Positions 7,999 through 16,891 are shown, counted from the stretch's first letter. The stretch is 64,000 nucleotides of DNA from Chryseobacterium sp. BGARF1 (GCF_001677955.1 NZ_LELA01000079.1:1-64000); one strand, 5' to 3'. Translations and numbers: made by a program. Notes: generated by a model from the letters alone, not told the origin.

Positions 7999-9786
7999 AT
8001 GAGGTCAAAAAATCTATTTTTTCTGTTATTTTCTTCAAGTCTGTTTGCTCAAGGTTTTAACTATGAAAGAGATTGGGCCACTTATTTCGGAGGAACAAAT
8101 ACTTATCTTACGGGGATTTATGAGGACAGCTCATCTAATATCTCGGTAGATGCTATCACTACTTATCTAAATCCTACGGGAGGAAGTACTCCTATTTCAT
8201 ATTATAATCAATTTATAACTCCTGGAAATCAAACATATGTAGGAAACAATGCTAATAATTTATATGGAAAATTTTCATCTTCAGGAAATCTCTTACAAGC
8301 AGAATATAAAACATATTATTTACCTACATCAAGGCAAGCCACTTATTTCAGAGATAACTTAGGAAACCGGTATGATATAGAGAATAATATTACAACTTAT
8401 ACGACACTAACTTCCGGAGTTTGGTTACCAAACAATAACGAGTCAACAGATGTAATTTTTGCTAAATATGATGTCAATAATAATCTCTTATGGAAAACCT
8501 ACATTCCAAATACCGGAGAGTATCATAATTTTGAGGTAGATAATAATGGGAATATTTACATAACAGGTCATACTAAATGGCAGAATTTAGGAGATCCTGG
8601 TACTTTCCAACAGAATTTTGAGCATGTTTATGATGTCCTCGGATTACTTTTATCCAATACATATATCATAAAATTAAACCCACAAGGTCAAAAATTATGG
8701 GCAACATACACTCCCTCCAGCTCAATAAACGGAATCACAGTATATGAAAATAATCTTTACATTTTTGGAAATAATGATTTAAAAACAACACAATCGGCAT
8801 TATCATCTTCCAATACTTTTCAGACTGCAAAAGGAGGACAGTTTATTTCGAAAATTGATGGAATGACAGGACAAAGAATATGGGGAACTTATTATGGTAC
8901 CCCAGGAAATACGCTTGATGCAAGCATTTCTGATATAAAAGCAGACGAAACCGGAGTCTATGTAACAGGAATGACTTTTGGTATAATGGGTGGTATTTAT
9001 TATGCCATGGAAGGTGCTTATAAACCCCAAACAGCCGATGGTTTTGATATGTTTATTACAAAATTCAATCTTTCGGGAAACAGGGTTTGGAGTACTTATA
9101 TAGGAACTGATGGTTACGATTCTTATACGGGAGACAGAGGTCTTGATATAAAAAATGGAAAATTACTTTTCACAGGATTAAATCAGGGGAATTATAATAT
9201 TTCAACTCCTGGAGCTTTTTTAAGCACAAAACCTAACCCAAATAATGAGGATTTATTTTTTGGTATATTGAATACTACTACCGGATCTCCGGATTTCATT
9301 TCATATTACGGTGGTATTTCTAATAGCCCTTTGGAAGGTGTTGATGGAAGGTGTAGTTTTTCAAAATCATCCGATGGATTTTATCTGTTTGGAGCAACAT
9401 ATCGAAACAATGGTTTTACATCAGCAAATGGTTATCAGCAGGCAATTATTTATCCACAGGGAGTTACAATGGGGCGTTCTGGATACATTTCCAAATTCAA
9501 CCCTAAAAACCTATCTACCAATGAAACAAACTCTATTGAAGAGTTTGTTCTCTACAACAATCCCAATAATGGAAACTTTAGTTTAAAAGGATCTGCATTA
9601 AATAAAGAACCGCATATTATCAATATTAATGATATGTCCGGAAAGTTAATTTATTCAAGAAGCATTCAAAAAAGCAAAGAAGAACACTTTAATCTTGAAA
9701 ATCAACTTTCAAAAGGAAATTATATTCTATCAATTAAAAAATCAGATAAAACCGTAGTAAAAAGTTTTAAATTAATTATTAAATAA
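7999..9786 (+). CDS. Secreted protein with type A T9SS sorting domain (beta-propeller-like repeats)
   Basis: 595 residues from ATG 7999; a TTG at 7993 is less likely. A short signal peptide (SKNLFFLLFSSSLFAQ) is followed by repeated blade-like segments of the form DNNGNIYITGHT, ENNLYIFGN, ETGVYVTGMT and FYLFGATY, each before a turn and a WxTYxGT block. This is an SBBP-type propeller pattern. The last 80 residues (EEFVLYNNPNNGNF...KLIYSRSI...GNYILSIK...KSFKLIIK) are a type A C-terminal sorting signal, so the protein should cross the outer membrane through the type IX system. Its binding partner is not readable. SprE of that system lies at 57-59.6 kb. Confidence 0.88.
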   Translation: MRSKNLFFLLFSSSLFAQGFNYERDWATYFGGTNTYLTGIYEDSSSNISVDAITTYLNPTGGSTPISYYNQFITPGNQTYVGNNANNLYGKFSSSGNLLQAEYKTYYLPTSRQATYFRDNLGNRYDIENNITTYTTLTSGVWLPNNNESTDVIFAKYDVNNNLLWKTYIPNTGEYHNFEVDNNGNIYITGHTKWQNLGDPGTFQQNFEHVYDVLGLLLSNTYIIKLNPQGQKLWATYTPSSSINGITVYENNLYIFGNNDLKTTQSALSSSNTFQTAKGGQFISKIDGMTGQRIWGTYYGTPGNTLDASISDIKADETGVYVTGMTFGIMGGIYYAMEGAYKPQTADGFDMFITKFNLSGNRVWSTYIGTDGYDSYTGDRGLDIKNGKLLFTGLNQGNYNISTPGAFLSTKPNPNNEDLFFGILNTTTGSPDFISYYGGISNSPLEGVDGRCSFSKSSDGFYLFGATYRNNGFTSANGYQQAIIYPQGVTMGRSGYISKFNPKNLSTNETNSIEEFVLYNNPNNGNFSLKGSALNKEPHIININDMSGKLIYSRSIQKSKEEHFNLENQLSKGNYILSIKKSDKTVVKSFKLIIK

Positions 9787-9792
9787 TAAAGT

Positions 9793-9826
9793 AAAAAGCA
9801 TCAGAAAAATCTGATGCTTTTTTATA
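9793..9826. terminator. Bidirectional terminator between convergent genes
   Basis: A perfect stem AAAAAGCATCAG (9793-9804) pairs with CTGATGCTTTTT (9811-9822) around a 6-base loop. The A-run and T-run on the two sides let it serve both the secreted protein gene (plus) and the beta-barrel gene (minus). Confidence 0.85.
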
Positions 9827-9834
9827 TAAATCTT

Positions 9835-10362
9835 TTAAAGTCCCACCACAAAGCCAACACTAGGGATTAATCCGCCAGAAAAGACACTGCTGTTTTCTTT
9901 ATACAAAACATTGTACATCAAACCGATTTGCATAAAAGAATTATTCCCAATCTGCTGCATATAACCACCACCTAAATACAATGCCGTTTCTTGCTGATTG
10001 TTTTCAAAATTGTAATACTTATCTTCATAATTAATAAAAAAATGCTGCAAATTACCACTCACAAAGAAAGATCGTGCAAAATAATAATTGACAAAAGGGC
10101 CAAAGCCAAACATCGTCGATTTATAAAAATCTGAAGTCTGCCAGGAAACGCTTCCGATTAAACCGGCTTCCAAATCATTTGTTAATCGGTAACCTACTCT
10201 CGGTGCAACTTGTAAATTAAAGTAAGAATTGCTTCCGAAGCCAACACCTAAACCGCCTCCGAAAGTCCATTTATTAGGTTCAGCGGTTGGTGTTCCTACC
10301 GCAACCTGAGAAAGTGATAATCCGGAAATAAGGATCACTGAAGAAATAAATAGTTTTTTCAT
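9835..10362 (-). CDS. Outer-membrane beta-barrel protein, small
   Basis: 175 residues. A signal peptide (MKKLFISSVILISGLSLSQ) precedes alternating short strands such as WTFGGGLGVGFG, VAPRVGYRL, LEAGLIGSVSW, FGFGPFVNYYF and ALYLGGGYMQQI, ending SVGFVVGL. About eight amphipathic strands of 8-12 residues fit an OmpW/OmpX-like eight-stranded barrel in the outer membrane. No specific ligand or enzyme motif is seen. It stands alone, converging on the secreted protein gene and sharing its terminator, and is divergent from mnmA. Confidence 0.75.
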   Translation of the reverse strand: MKKLFISSVILISGLSLSQVAVGTPTAEPNKWTFGGGLGVGFGSNSYFNLQVAPRVGYRLTNDLEAGLIGSVSWQTSDFYKSTMFGFGPFVNYYFARSFFVSGNLQHFFINYEDKYYNFENNQQETALYLGGGYMQQIGNNSFMQIGLMYNVLYKENSSVFSGGLIPSVGFVVGL

Positions 10363-10448
10363 ATTAAATATTTTTTATTTTGTGAAATATATCAGATACC
10401 ACCTGAGTGGTACTATCGTTTTTATCGATGTATAAAATTATCATTTTT

Positions 10449-10475
10449 TTTGTGAATAGGATTATTGTAATTTTG
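10449..10475 (+). promoter_or_regulatory. Candidate promoter of mnmA
   Basis: TTTG at 10449-10452 and TAATTTTG at 10468-10475 match the Bacteroidetes -33 and -7 boxes (TTTG, TAnnTTTG). The spacer is 15 bp, a little short. A start near 10482 would give a leader of about 40 nt containing a weak AACTC/GAGTT hairpin (10489-10505). Confidence 0.45.
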
Positions 10476-10521
10476 CGGCTCAACTAAGAACTCCCGTTAA
10501 GAGTTTCGTAAAATTGAATAT

Positions 10522-11709
10522 ATGAAAGTAGTAGTAGGTCTCTCCGGAGGCGTAGATTCGAGTGTTACGGCGTATTTGCTGCAGCAACAAGGGCACGAAG
10601 TAGTTGCTCTTTTTATGAGAAACTGGAATGATGCTTCGGTAACTTTGGAAGATGAATGTCCATGGATTGAGGACAGTAATGATGCTTTAATGGTTGCCCA
10701 GAAGTTGGGAATTCCGTTTCAGGTAATCGACATGAGCGAACTTTATAAAGAACGCATCGTTGATTATATGTTTGATGAATATCAGAAAGGACGAACTCCG
10801 AATCCTGATGTTTTGTGCAATAGAGAAGTGAAGTTTGATGTTTTTATGAAAACCGCAATGTCTTTAGGTGCTGATAAAGTGGCTACAGGACATTACGCAA
10901 GAGTAGATTCTACTTTTGATGAAAACGGAAAGGAAATCTTTCATTTGTTGGCAGGAAAAGACAACAACAAAGACCAATCTTATTTTCTTTGTCAGCTAAA
11001 CCAAGATCAATTGTCTAAAGCATTGTTCCCGATTGGAGAACTGACGAAGCCTGAAGTAAGAGAAATTGCCAAAGAAATTGGTTTGGTAACTGCAGATAAA
11101 AAAGATTCTCAGGGACTTTGTTTTATCGGAAAAGTAAGTTTACCACAGTTTTTACAACAGCAATTGGTTCCTAAAGAAGGTGAAATTGTAGAGATTTTCA
11201 AAGATTCTCCCCTTTTCGCACAAGAAATGCCAATTTTTTCATCTAAAGAGGAAGAATTAGAATTTTTAAGCCAAAAAATTAATTATAAAAAAGCTGACGG
11301 AAAAGTGATCGGAAAGCATCAAGGTGCTCAATTTTTCACAATCGGACAGAGCAAAGGATTAGGAATCGGCGGACACAAAGAAAGCTGTTTTATCGTATCG
11401 AGAGACATGGAAAACAATATTATTTTCGTTGGCGAAGGTCACAGTTTTCCGGGATTGCATAAAAAAGCACTTAAAATTGATAATTCTGAGTTACATTGGG
11501 TTCGCGAAGATTTAAGATTGAAAAATGGAGAATCGATGGAAGTGATGGCGAGATTCCGTTACAGACAAGAGCTTCAGAAAGCTACGATTTATCAGTTTGA
11601 AAACAGTTTTTTTGTAGAATTTGGGAATCCTCAATCTGCGATTGCTGAAGGACAATTTGCTGCTTGGTACATTGATGATGAGTTGATTGGAAGTGGCGTG
11701 ATTTCGTAA
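10522..11709 (+). CDS. mnmA: tRNA-specific 2-thiouridylase MnmA
   Basis: 395 residues. It makes the 2-thio group of the wobble uridine in tRNA Lys, Glu and Gln. The PP-loop SGGVDSS (residues 8-14) binds ATP. The catalytic pair is visible as the cysteine of [13 protein letters not shown] and the cysteine of DSQGLCFIG. The tRNA-binding lid follows TGHYAR and DQSYFL. The C-terminal beta-barrel domain ends [15 protein letters not shown]. Length is at the upper end of the family because of an insertion near [12 protein letters not shown], common in Bacteroidetes. MnmG, which modifies the same base, is encoded at 40.8 kb. Confidence 0.96.
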   Translation: MKVVVGLSGGVDSSVTAYLLQQQGHEVVALFMRNWNDASVTLEDECPWIEDSNDALMVAQKLGIPFQVIDMSELYKERIVDYMFDEYQKGRTPNPDVLCNREVKFDVFMKTAMSLGADKVATGHYARVDSTFDENGKEIFHLLAGKDNNKDQSYFLCQLNQDQLSKALFPIGELTKPEVREIAKEIGLVTADKKDSQGLCFIGKVSLPQFLQQQLVPKEGEIVEIFKDSPLFAQEMPIFSSKEEELEFLSQKINYKKADGKVIGKHQGAQFFTIGQSKGLGIGGHKESCFIVSRDMENNIIFVGEGHSFPGLHKKALKIDNSELHWVREDLRLKNGESMEVMARFRYRQELQKATIYQFENSFFVEFGNPQSAIAEGQFAAWYIDDELIGSGVIS

Positions 11710-11734
11710 TTTAACACTCAAATTGAAGAGATTA

Positions 11735-11850
11735 TTTTTAACGCAAAGGTTTTAATTTTTAAGCTTATTATTTTAGGGAGCTAAGAATGGCGACAAATCG
11801 CTGATGAAGCTTGAATAAAACTTACGAAAATCAAGCTTTATGTTAAGAAA
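11735..11850. repeat. MITE-like inverted-repeat element, copy A (shortened)
   Basis: Starts TTTTTAACGCAAAG and contains the conserved core GGAGCTAAGAATGGCGAC and AAGCTTGAATAA found in copies at 14.25 and 17.68 kb. The right part is shorter and ends TTATGTTAAGAAA instead of TTTGCGTTAAAA. It fills most of the gap after mnmA. Confidence 0.7.
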
Positions 11851-11947
11851 TTTATTATTACTTAATTCAGGTTAATGTAAAAAGTTTTCTGTAACATATT
11901 TCAGATTGTGATACTTACTCAGTAAATAACAATTAAAAATATTTATC

Positions 11948-12151
11948 ATGAAAACGACTTTAAAAAATCAGTACGCTTACGTAAACCAAATTTTAATTGC
12001 GGTAGTTTCTGCAACTTTAGGTTACAATCTTTATCAGGAGATCGTACATCCAGAAAATTCAAGATTAACGATAAGCATTATCTTGGTGGTTTTAACTTAT
12101 ATTATGGTTGAAAAATATGGTTATAAACCTGAAAAAGAAATTCAGAAATAA
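11948..12151 (+). CDS. Small hypothetical membrane protein
   Basis: 67 residues, not recognised. Two hydrophobic segments, about 13-27 (QILIAVVSATLGYNLY) and 42-56 (ISIILVVLTYIMV), flank a short polar loop with HPENSR. The C-terminus is charged (KYGYKPEKEIQK). This suggests a two-helix inner-membrane hairpin. It stands alone, preceded by an inverted-repeat element and followed by its own terminator hairpin, so it appears to be an independent transcription unit. No function can be assigned. Confidence 0.6.
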   Translation: MKTTLKNQYAYVNQILIAVVSATLGYNLYQEIVHPENSRLTISIILVVLTYIMVEKYGYKPEKEIQK

Positions 12152-12161
12152 TTTAAAATAG

Positions 12162-12190
12162 AGGTTTGAAGAAATTCAAGCCTTTTATTT
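12162..12190. terminator. Terminator between convergent small membrane-protein genes
   Basis: AGGTTTGAA (12162-12170) pairs with TTCAAGCCT (12175-12183) around GAAA, followed by TTTATTTTT on the plus strand. It overlaps the end of the gene at 12191. Confidence 0.7.
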
Positions 12191-12565
12191 TTAATCGGTT
12201 TTAGCAGCCGCTATCACAGCCAAAAATGAGACGAACATTACAGCGCATGCAGAAATTAGAAACAAAAGCATGTAAAGAAAATAATCTTTTTTAAGTTTTC
12301 GGGGAATCAATTTATGGATGATGTACAGCAAAATCGGAAATAATAAATTCGACCCCAAATTGGCCAGTCTGCCAGAAAAACTAATTATTCTTGTCTTATC
12401 ATTAAAGGAATGTACCGCTGTAAACCAACATACAGCCAAAAGAATAACCATAAATATCGTTTGATAGGCAGTACGGTGATTTTCACGCTTTTCTGTATTA
12501 ATTAAATAAAAAATACTCCCAATTACAAACAGTATAATAAAAAGGATTATAAATACTTCAAACAT
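12191..12565 (-). CDS. Hypothetical four-helix membrane protein
   Basis: 124 residues, not recognised. Four hydrophobic stretches are seen at about 3-22, 35-51, 68-86 and 95-119, joined by short polar loops (TEKRENHR, NDKTRI, PRKLKKD). It begins 12 bp after the stop of the LytTR response regulator on the same strand and is probably co-transcribed with it. A role in the same signalling unit is inference from position only. No catalytic residue pattern is evident. Confidence 0.6.
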   Translation of the reverse strand: MFEVFIILFIILFVIGSIFYLINTEKRENHRTAYQTIFMVILLAVCWFTAVHSFNDKTRIISFSGRLANLGSNLLFPILLYIIHKLIPRKLKKDYFLYMLLFLISACAVMFVSFLAVIAAAKTD

Positions 12566-12577
12566 TCTGCAAAACTA

Positions 12578-13321
12578 CTAATTAACCAACCAATCCTTAA
12601 AATCTTTTACCCTTTCTCGGCTTACTGTAATTTCTTCTTTGGGTTGAAAATTGAGTTCCACTTTATAATTGGGCGAAGTATGAATATTTTTGATGTAATC
12701 TGAATTGATAATAAACTGTCTGTTAACGCGGAAAAACTTCTTATCATCAAGCACATCCGTTAATTCATCTAAAGTAAATTCTGAAGGATAAACCCTGTCC
12801 TGAGTCTGCAGATAAACAATTTTATTTTCACTAAAAAAACAACTTATTTCCGGAGTCTGTACAATTTTCAGATTATAGCCGATCTTTACCAAAATCCTCG
12901 ATAGTGTCGTTTTTTCCTTTTTAATTAATTGCTTAATTTCGTGTGAATTAACCGACTCACTTGAAGGAATAAATGATTTAAATTTTTCAATCGCACCCGA
13001 AAGATCTTCTTCCATAATAGGTTTCAAAAGATAATCGATGCTGTTGAGTTTAAAAGCCTTCAACGTATACTGATCAAAAGCCGTGGTATAAATAATGAAA
13101 GCTTTTGTAGAAATTTTTTCAAAAATATCAAACGAAAGACCGTCTCCCAAAACAATGTCTGAAAAAATAAGTTGTGGATGCTCATTCTCGGCAAACCAGT
13201 TTACCGCTTCTTCTACAGACCCTAAATTGGCAACCAACTGCAAATCAGGAAAAAGACTCAACATTCTTTCGAGTTTTCGTGCTGCAGGCTTTTCGTCTTC
13301 GATGATGACTGTTTTGATCAT
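12578..13321 (-). CDS. LytTR family response regulator
   Basis: 247 residues. The receiver domain opens with IKTVIIEDEKPA (acidic pocket near residue 8-10), has the phospho-acceptor D55 in LIFSDIVLGDG, the IIYTTAFDQYTLKAF strand and the SIDYLLKPI lysine. After a linker (130-150) the LytTR DNA-binding domain follows, with YLQTQDRVYP, LDELTDVLD and FFRVNRQFIINSDYIKNI. Such regulators bind direct repeats upstream of targets. The probable partner is the LytS-type kinase at 15.4-16.7 kb; regulator and kinase are separated by 2TM genes on the same strand. Confidence 0.93.
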   Translation of the reverse strand: MIKTVIIEDEKPAARKLERMLSLFPDLQLVANLGSVEEAVNWFAENEHPQLIFSDIVLGDGLSFDIFEKISTKAFIIYTTAFDQYTLKAFKLNSIDYLLKPIMEEDLSGAIEKFKSFIPSSESVNSHEIKQLIKKEKTTLSRILVKIGYNLKIVQTPEISCFFSENKIVYLQTQDRVYPSEFTLDELTDVLDDKKFFRVNRQFIINSDYIKNIHTSPNYKVELNFQPKEEITVSRERVKDFKDWLVN

Positions 13322-13372
13322 TACTTGGCTTTTAGTTTAATTTTTAATAAAAATAATTAAATCTTTTTAGTT

Positions 13373-13654
13373 TTAAAAATTAATTGACTTTTTAGATTTT
13401 TTAAGTTCTTCTTCCAGAATCTGATTTTCCCATTCAGAGGTAAAAATAAACAGGTTTACAGCCTTTACACCTAAAATTATTGCCCATACTGTCAGAATAA
13501 ACCATCCGTGAAAATTGTGGTCTGTTCCGGAATACTTCATAAAATTTCTAATCAGAATAAATCCGGCGACGATAGAAAACCACATACAGTTTTTATAAAA
13601 TGATTTCAGCTTTTTTACTCTTTGTTGCGCGCTATTATAGTCCATTGTATTCAT
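13373..13654 (-). CDS. 2TM domain protein
   Basis: 93 residues made up almost entirely of one 2TM domain (Pfam 2TM type). An amphipathic basic segment (AQQRVKKLKSFYKN) leads into helix 1 (CMWFSIVAGFILIRNFM). A loop with DHNFHGW follows, then helix 2 (FILTVWAIILGVKAVNLFIF) and a charged tail starting SEWENQILEEE. This is the pattern seen at the C-terminus of the nearby histidine kinase. The function of 2TM domains is unknown. It lies 14 bp downstream of another 2TM gene and just upstream of the LytTR regulator. Confidence 0.8.
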   Translation of the reverse strand: MNTMDYNSAQQRVKKLKSFYKNCMWFSIVAGFILIRNFMKYSGTDHNFHGWFILTVWAIILGVKAVNLFIFTSEWENQILEEELKKSKKSINF

Positions 13655-13668
13655 TTTAAAAAAGGTTA

Positions 13669-13965
13669 TTACAGTGATTTTGCATTTTTTCTCTCTTCAT
13701 CCATCAATTCTCTAATTTTTCTTTCTTCCCAATCTCTTCCAATCCCAAAAGTTCCGATGGCATGCAATACAACACCAAAACCCCACCCCAACATTGGCCA
13801 GTAAAACCATAAATAATCAGGTGACGTTAATAAATTGATCACCAATAAAAAAGGAATAATTAAACAGTACGAAGTAAGATTTCCGTAAAATCCTTTTAAG
13901 TCTTTTACTCTCTTTGCTGCTTTTATGTATGCAAAATTGTCTTTGTTTAATGATAAATTTTCCAT
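13669..13965 (-). CDS. 2TM domain protein, closest to the kinase C-terminus
   Basis: 98 residues. It matches the kinase's C-terminal 2TM segment nearly position by position: AAKRVKDLKGFYGNLTSYC versus AKKRVKEIKGFYGNLTSYC, and later FYWPMLGWGFGV and FGIGRDWEERKIRELMD. The conservation suggests a recent duplication or a shared interaction surface. The two helices are around 32-48 and 58-75. It is the first gene of the left 2TM pair and follows a 512 bp gap that carries an inverted-repeat element and a hairpin. Confidence 0.82.
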   Translation of the reverse strand: MENLSLNKDNFAYIKAAKRVKDLKGFYGNLTSYCLIIPFLLVINLLTSPDYLWFYWPMLGWGFGVVLHAIGTFGIGRDWEERKIRELMDEERKNAKSL

Positions 13966-14085
13966 GATTTTTTATTTTTAAATAAGTATTTGTTTGTTTT
14001 TCTTGAGTCAAATTTAGGTTAAGAATAAGCCTCAAATCAACTTTATCTAACCGAATGGTAGAAAACAACGACTGAACAGCAAAAA

Positions 14086-14116
14086 TCCCGACTTAATTGA
14101 AATCGGGAGTTTATTT
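14086..14116. terminator. Hairpin in the 2TM gap
   Basis: TCCCGA (14086-14091) pairs with TCGGGA (14103-14108) around an AT-rich loop that can extend the stem. A-run on the left and TTTATTTT on the right allow termination on either strand. Confidence 0.5.
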
Positions 14117-14251
14117 TATCTGATAAAAAGATTTTTAACCGCAAAAGTGGCAGAAGGAATGATTGAAAAAAAAGCATTTCAAAAGTTCATAAAAGACAGA
14201 GCTTTCATTTCTCGTTTTACTAGTATTTGAATAGCTTTTAACTCGGTAAAA

Positions 14252-14423
14252 TTTTTAACACGCAAAGATTTAAGTTTTAAGCTTATTATTTTAAGGAGCA
14301 AAGAATGGCGACAAAGTCGCTGGTGAAGCTTGAATAAGACGAAAGCTTCATAAAAATCAATTTATTGATTCATCTTTGCTTCTTAAAAATAAGGTTTATG
14401 AAAATCAAACTTTGCGTTAAAAA
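14252..14423. repeat. MITE-like inverted-repeat element, copy B (full length)
   Basis: About 172 bp. Outer arms are TTTTTAACACGCAAAG and CTTTGCGTTAAAAA. A nested pair TTAAGGAGCAAAGAATG and CATCTTTGCTTCTTAA can also fold, and an inner GCGAC-AAA-GTCGC hairpin sits at about 14308-14320. It lies in the 512 bp gap (13966-14476) between 2TM genes; besides this and the hairpin at 14086 I see nothing else there. Confidence 0.75.
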
Positions 14424-14476
14424 TATAAAACACTTATAATAAATTACTTATACTTATTATTTAATCTACATTGAAG

Positions 14477-15043
14477 TTAGTAAATAAACGGAATCAGCTT
14501 TTTTGTTTTCCGTTTATATTCCACATATTCACATCCAAACTGCCCTGTTAATGCTTTTTCTTCAACTTTAATTCGGTATAAAAATGCTGAAAATACCGGT
14601 ACAAAAGCTATAAACAGAGAAAACCAGTTATTTAGAAATAATCCTAAACCCAAGAAAGTAAGAAGCACAAAAGAATAAGAAGGATGCCTTACCAATCTAT
14701 AAAAACCACTTTTTTTGATTTGATGATTTTCTCGAATTGAAACATCTACTGTAAAAAAATTCCCTAAAGATTTAATGATAATCCAACGGAAGACTATTCC
14801 GATGATAATTAAAAATTCTCCTAAATATAAAATCCAGTATTGGTTTCTGATAGGAAAAGAAGTCAGTTTAGAAACCGTCACCGCAATAAAAACAGATGGA
14901 ATAATCACAACCCACAAAATGTTGAGTGTCGACTGATCTTTTTTTTGATCCTTTTCTTCTGACTTAAATTTTTGCTTATAATAAATTTCACTTAAAAACC
15001 ATGCAGCCATAGAAACGTAAAAAAGTAGATACAAAGCATTCAT
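14477..15043 (-). CDS. Isoprenylcysteine carboxyl methyltransferase family membrane protein
   Basis: 188 residues. Five hydrophobic segments and a C-terminal signature typical of the ICMT/PEMT-like fold are seen: RWIIIKSLGNFFTVDVSI, then the KSGFYRLVRHPSYSF block with the RHPxY motif, and finally an EEKALTGQFGCEYVEYKRKTKKLIPF segment with the E...Y patch. These proteins methylate small or lipid substrates at the membrane face using SAM. The bacterial substrate is unknown. It overlaps the upstream 2TM gene by 4 bp (ATGA), so the two are coupled and the locus links it to the kinase unit. Confidence 0.85.
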   Translation of the reverse strand: MNALYLLFYVSMAAWFLSEIYYKQKFKSEEKDQKKDQSTLNILWVVIIPSVFIAVTVSKLTSFPIRNQYWILYLGEFLIIIGIVFRWIIIKSLGNFFTVDVSIRENHQIKKSGFYRLVRHPSYSFVLLTFLGLGLFLNNWFSLFIAFVPVFSAFLYRIKVEEKALTGQFGCEYVEYKRKTKKLIPFIY

Positions 15044-15345
15044 TCCAGTTTATTTTTATCCATTAATTCTCTGATTTTCTTTTCTTCCCATCGTTTGGCA
15101 AAGTCGAATCTAGGCAGAAAAATAAATAAAGCATGAGCCAAAAGACCTATTCCCCAAAATATGGCTGTAAAGAAGTTTTTAACCTGAAAATAGCTTTCAT
15201 TTGGTTTTAAATTGATATAGTTAAAATAAGCAAATAAAAGATTGACCGCAACATATGAAAAAAGATGCCCGTAGAAACCTCTCAATCGTTCTACCTGTCG
15301 TTTAGCCTGTTGATAATTGATATCATTTTCGTCAAATTTTTCCAT
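15040..15345 (-). CDS. 2TM domain protein
   Basis: 101 residues. The basic amphipathic lead AKRQVERLRGFYGHLFSYV is followed by two hydrophobic segments (about 30-45 and 64-82) and the RWEEKKIRELMDKNK tail shared by all 2TM copies here. It starts 5 bp after the kinase stop and its stop overlaps the start of the methyltransferase-like gene by 4 bp, so kinase, 2TM protein and methyltransferase-like protein form a tight unit. Function unknown; it may modulate the kinase through like-with-like 2TM contacts, which is inference. Confidence 0.82.
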   Translation of the reverse strand: MEKFDENDINYQQAKRQVERLRGFYGHLFSYVAVNLLFAYFNYINLKPNESYFQVKNFFTAIFWGIGLLAHALFIFLPRFDFAKRWEEKKIRELMDKNKLE

Positions 15346-15350
15346 GATTT

Positions 15351-16664
15351 CTATTTTTTCTGTTTATCCATAATTTCCTGAATCTTTTTTTCCTGCCAAG
15401 ATGTCCCAATCCCAAATACCTGAAATGCATGAGAAGCGACCCCTACACCCCACCCTAAAAGTGGCCACCAAAACCAATGATAGCGGTTTTGCGTATAGAG
15501 ATTAATGAAAATTAAAAATGGGATAATTATACAATAAGAAGTAAGGTTTCCATAAAATCCTTTGATTTCTTTTACACGCTTTTTAGCTCTTTGGTAAGCT
15601 TTATCATCATTTTTCTCACTTACTTTTTCGACAGTTGGCCTATCATTGAGCATAGGAAGTCTTACTTTAAAATAATCTTCTGATTTTTCTATAAAAACAT
15701 TCTTTTTCGTCAATAAAGAATAGCGTTGTACAATATTTGCGAGGCCAATTCCGGCGCTTTCTTTGAGCTGCTCTCTCACCTGCAAATTATTTTCTATGCA
15801 CAATGTATCGTTTTCAGAAAAAACTTTGATTAATAAAGGCTTTGAGGATGTGGCGAAGTTATGTTTGATACTATTTTCTAAAAGCAATTGAAGCGAAAGA
15901 GGAACGACAAATTTTCTCATATCTTCTTTTCTTACATTAAACTCAAAATCTACGCTATCTTCAAACCGTGTTTTCAATAAGTCACAATATATTTTTGCAA
16001 ATTCGATTTCATCTTCTACGGTAACCATTTCTTTATCTTTTTGCTCCAAAACATATCGGTAAATCTTTGACATTGAAGCCGTAAACTTCTGAGCCTGACC
16101 TGGATTTTCATCTATTAAAGAGCTTAAAACATTCAGAGAATTAAACAAAAAATGTGGGTCGAGTTGGTTTTTAAGACTTTCAAACTGTGCATTGGCAGAT
16201 TTTGCGATTAGTTTTTGCTCTACAACCTCTTTTTTGTTTGCTTTTTTGAGCTCTTCCATAAAGCTTTTAGCGTGCAGAAAAGCAGAAATCAGCAATGCCA
16301 AATTAATCATAAACCAATTGCTAAAATTGTATTTCCCAGCCAGAAATTCTTCTAAAGTTCCATCTTTCTGAATGACCACAAAATTGATATAATTGCACAA
16401 ATAAACCAATACAAAATTAGCGATAAGAATAGCCACCACACTTGTTATAGCTCGTTTTCTTGTAACTTCTATCCATGGCATTTTTTTGTTGAGATAGTCG
16501 TTTATAAATCCGTTCCCTACTCCTATAAAAAACGTATAGAGAGAAGAAATAAGAATGCTTAAAACAAAAGTTTTAATTGTTTTATGCTCTATAAAAACCA
16601 AAAACTGGAAAATCCCAATTCCTAAAGACACCCAAAATAATATGATAAAATCTTTACGTTTCAT
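15351..16664 (-). CDS. LytS-type sensor histidine kinase with C-terminal 2TM domain
   Basis: 437 residues. Four N-terminal membrane segments (about 5-24, 31-50, 72-98, 115-131) are followed by a coiled linker. The kinase domain has LDPHFLFNSLN with H171 as phospho-acceptor, an N-box LLLENSIKHN and a G-box GIGLANIVQRYSLL. Unusually a second membrane module, a full 2TM domain, follows the ATPase (about 355-437: AKKRVKEIKGFYGNLTSYC to the EKKIQEIMDK tail). The whole kinase core thus sits between two membrane anchors. It heads the minus-strand unit with two or three 2TM proteins and pairs logically with the LytTR regulator at 12.6 kb. Confidence 0.92.
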   Translation of the reverse strand: MKRKDFIILFWVSLGIGIFQFLVFIEHKTIKTFVLSILISSLYTFFIGVGNGFINDYLNKKMPWIEVTRKRAITSVVAILIANFVLVYLCNYINFVVIQKDGTLEEFLAGKYNFSNWFMINLALLISAFLHAKSFMEELKKANKKEVVEQKLIAKSANAQFESLKNQLDPHFLFNSLNVLSSLIDENPGQAQKFTASMSKIYRYVLEQKDKEMVTVEDEIEFAKIYCDLLKTRFEDSVDFEFNVRKEDMRKFVVPLSLQLLLENSIKHNFATSSKPLLIKVFSENDTLCIENNLQVREQLKESAGIGLANIVQRYSLLTKKNVFIEKSEDYFKVRLPMLNDRPTVEKVSEKNDDKAYQRAKKRVKEIKGFYGNLTSYCIIIPFLIFINLYTQNRYHWFWWPLLGWGVGVASHAFQVFGIGTSWQEKKIQEIMDKQKK

Positions 16665-16817
16665 TGTATCGTTTATACTTCAAAATTAGTTCTTATTATA
16701 TTCTGTGAAAATTTTTTCTCGCTGAGTGGTTGCTTTTCTGTTCCGAACAGTAATAAAAAGTTCTGCAATCTTAAAAACCCTTTCAACATTTTAAATGCAG
16801 AAAGGGCTGATTTAATA

Positions 16818-16891
16818 TCTCGCAGATTAGGCAAATTTTGCAGATTTTTTCTCTTTATTTATCTGCTTAATCTGTAAAATCTGCGAGAGAA
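16818..16891. repeat. CGCAGATT-type long inverted repeat
   Basis: Left arm ATCTCGCAGATTAGGCAAAT (from 16819) and right arm ending AAAATCTGCGAGA (to 16888) form an imperfect hairpin of about 70 nt. It lies just after the TPR-like gene (minus strand) and may end its transcript. Related hairpins occur at 24.55 and 27.06 kb. Confidence 0.65.

Noticed and set aside
14304-14336. Tiny gene MATKSLVKLE inside MITE-like copy B, with an AAGGAG upstream
   Set aside because: Copy A has a frame break and copy C has different residues. The hairpin is the better-kept feature, and ten codons are not enough to call.
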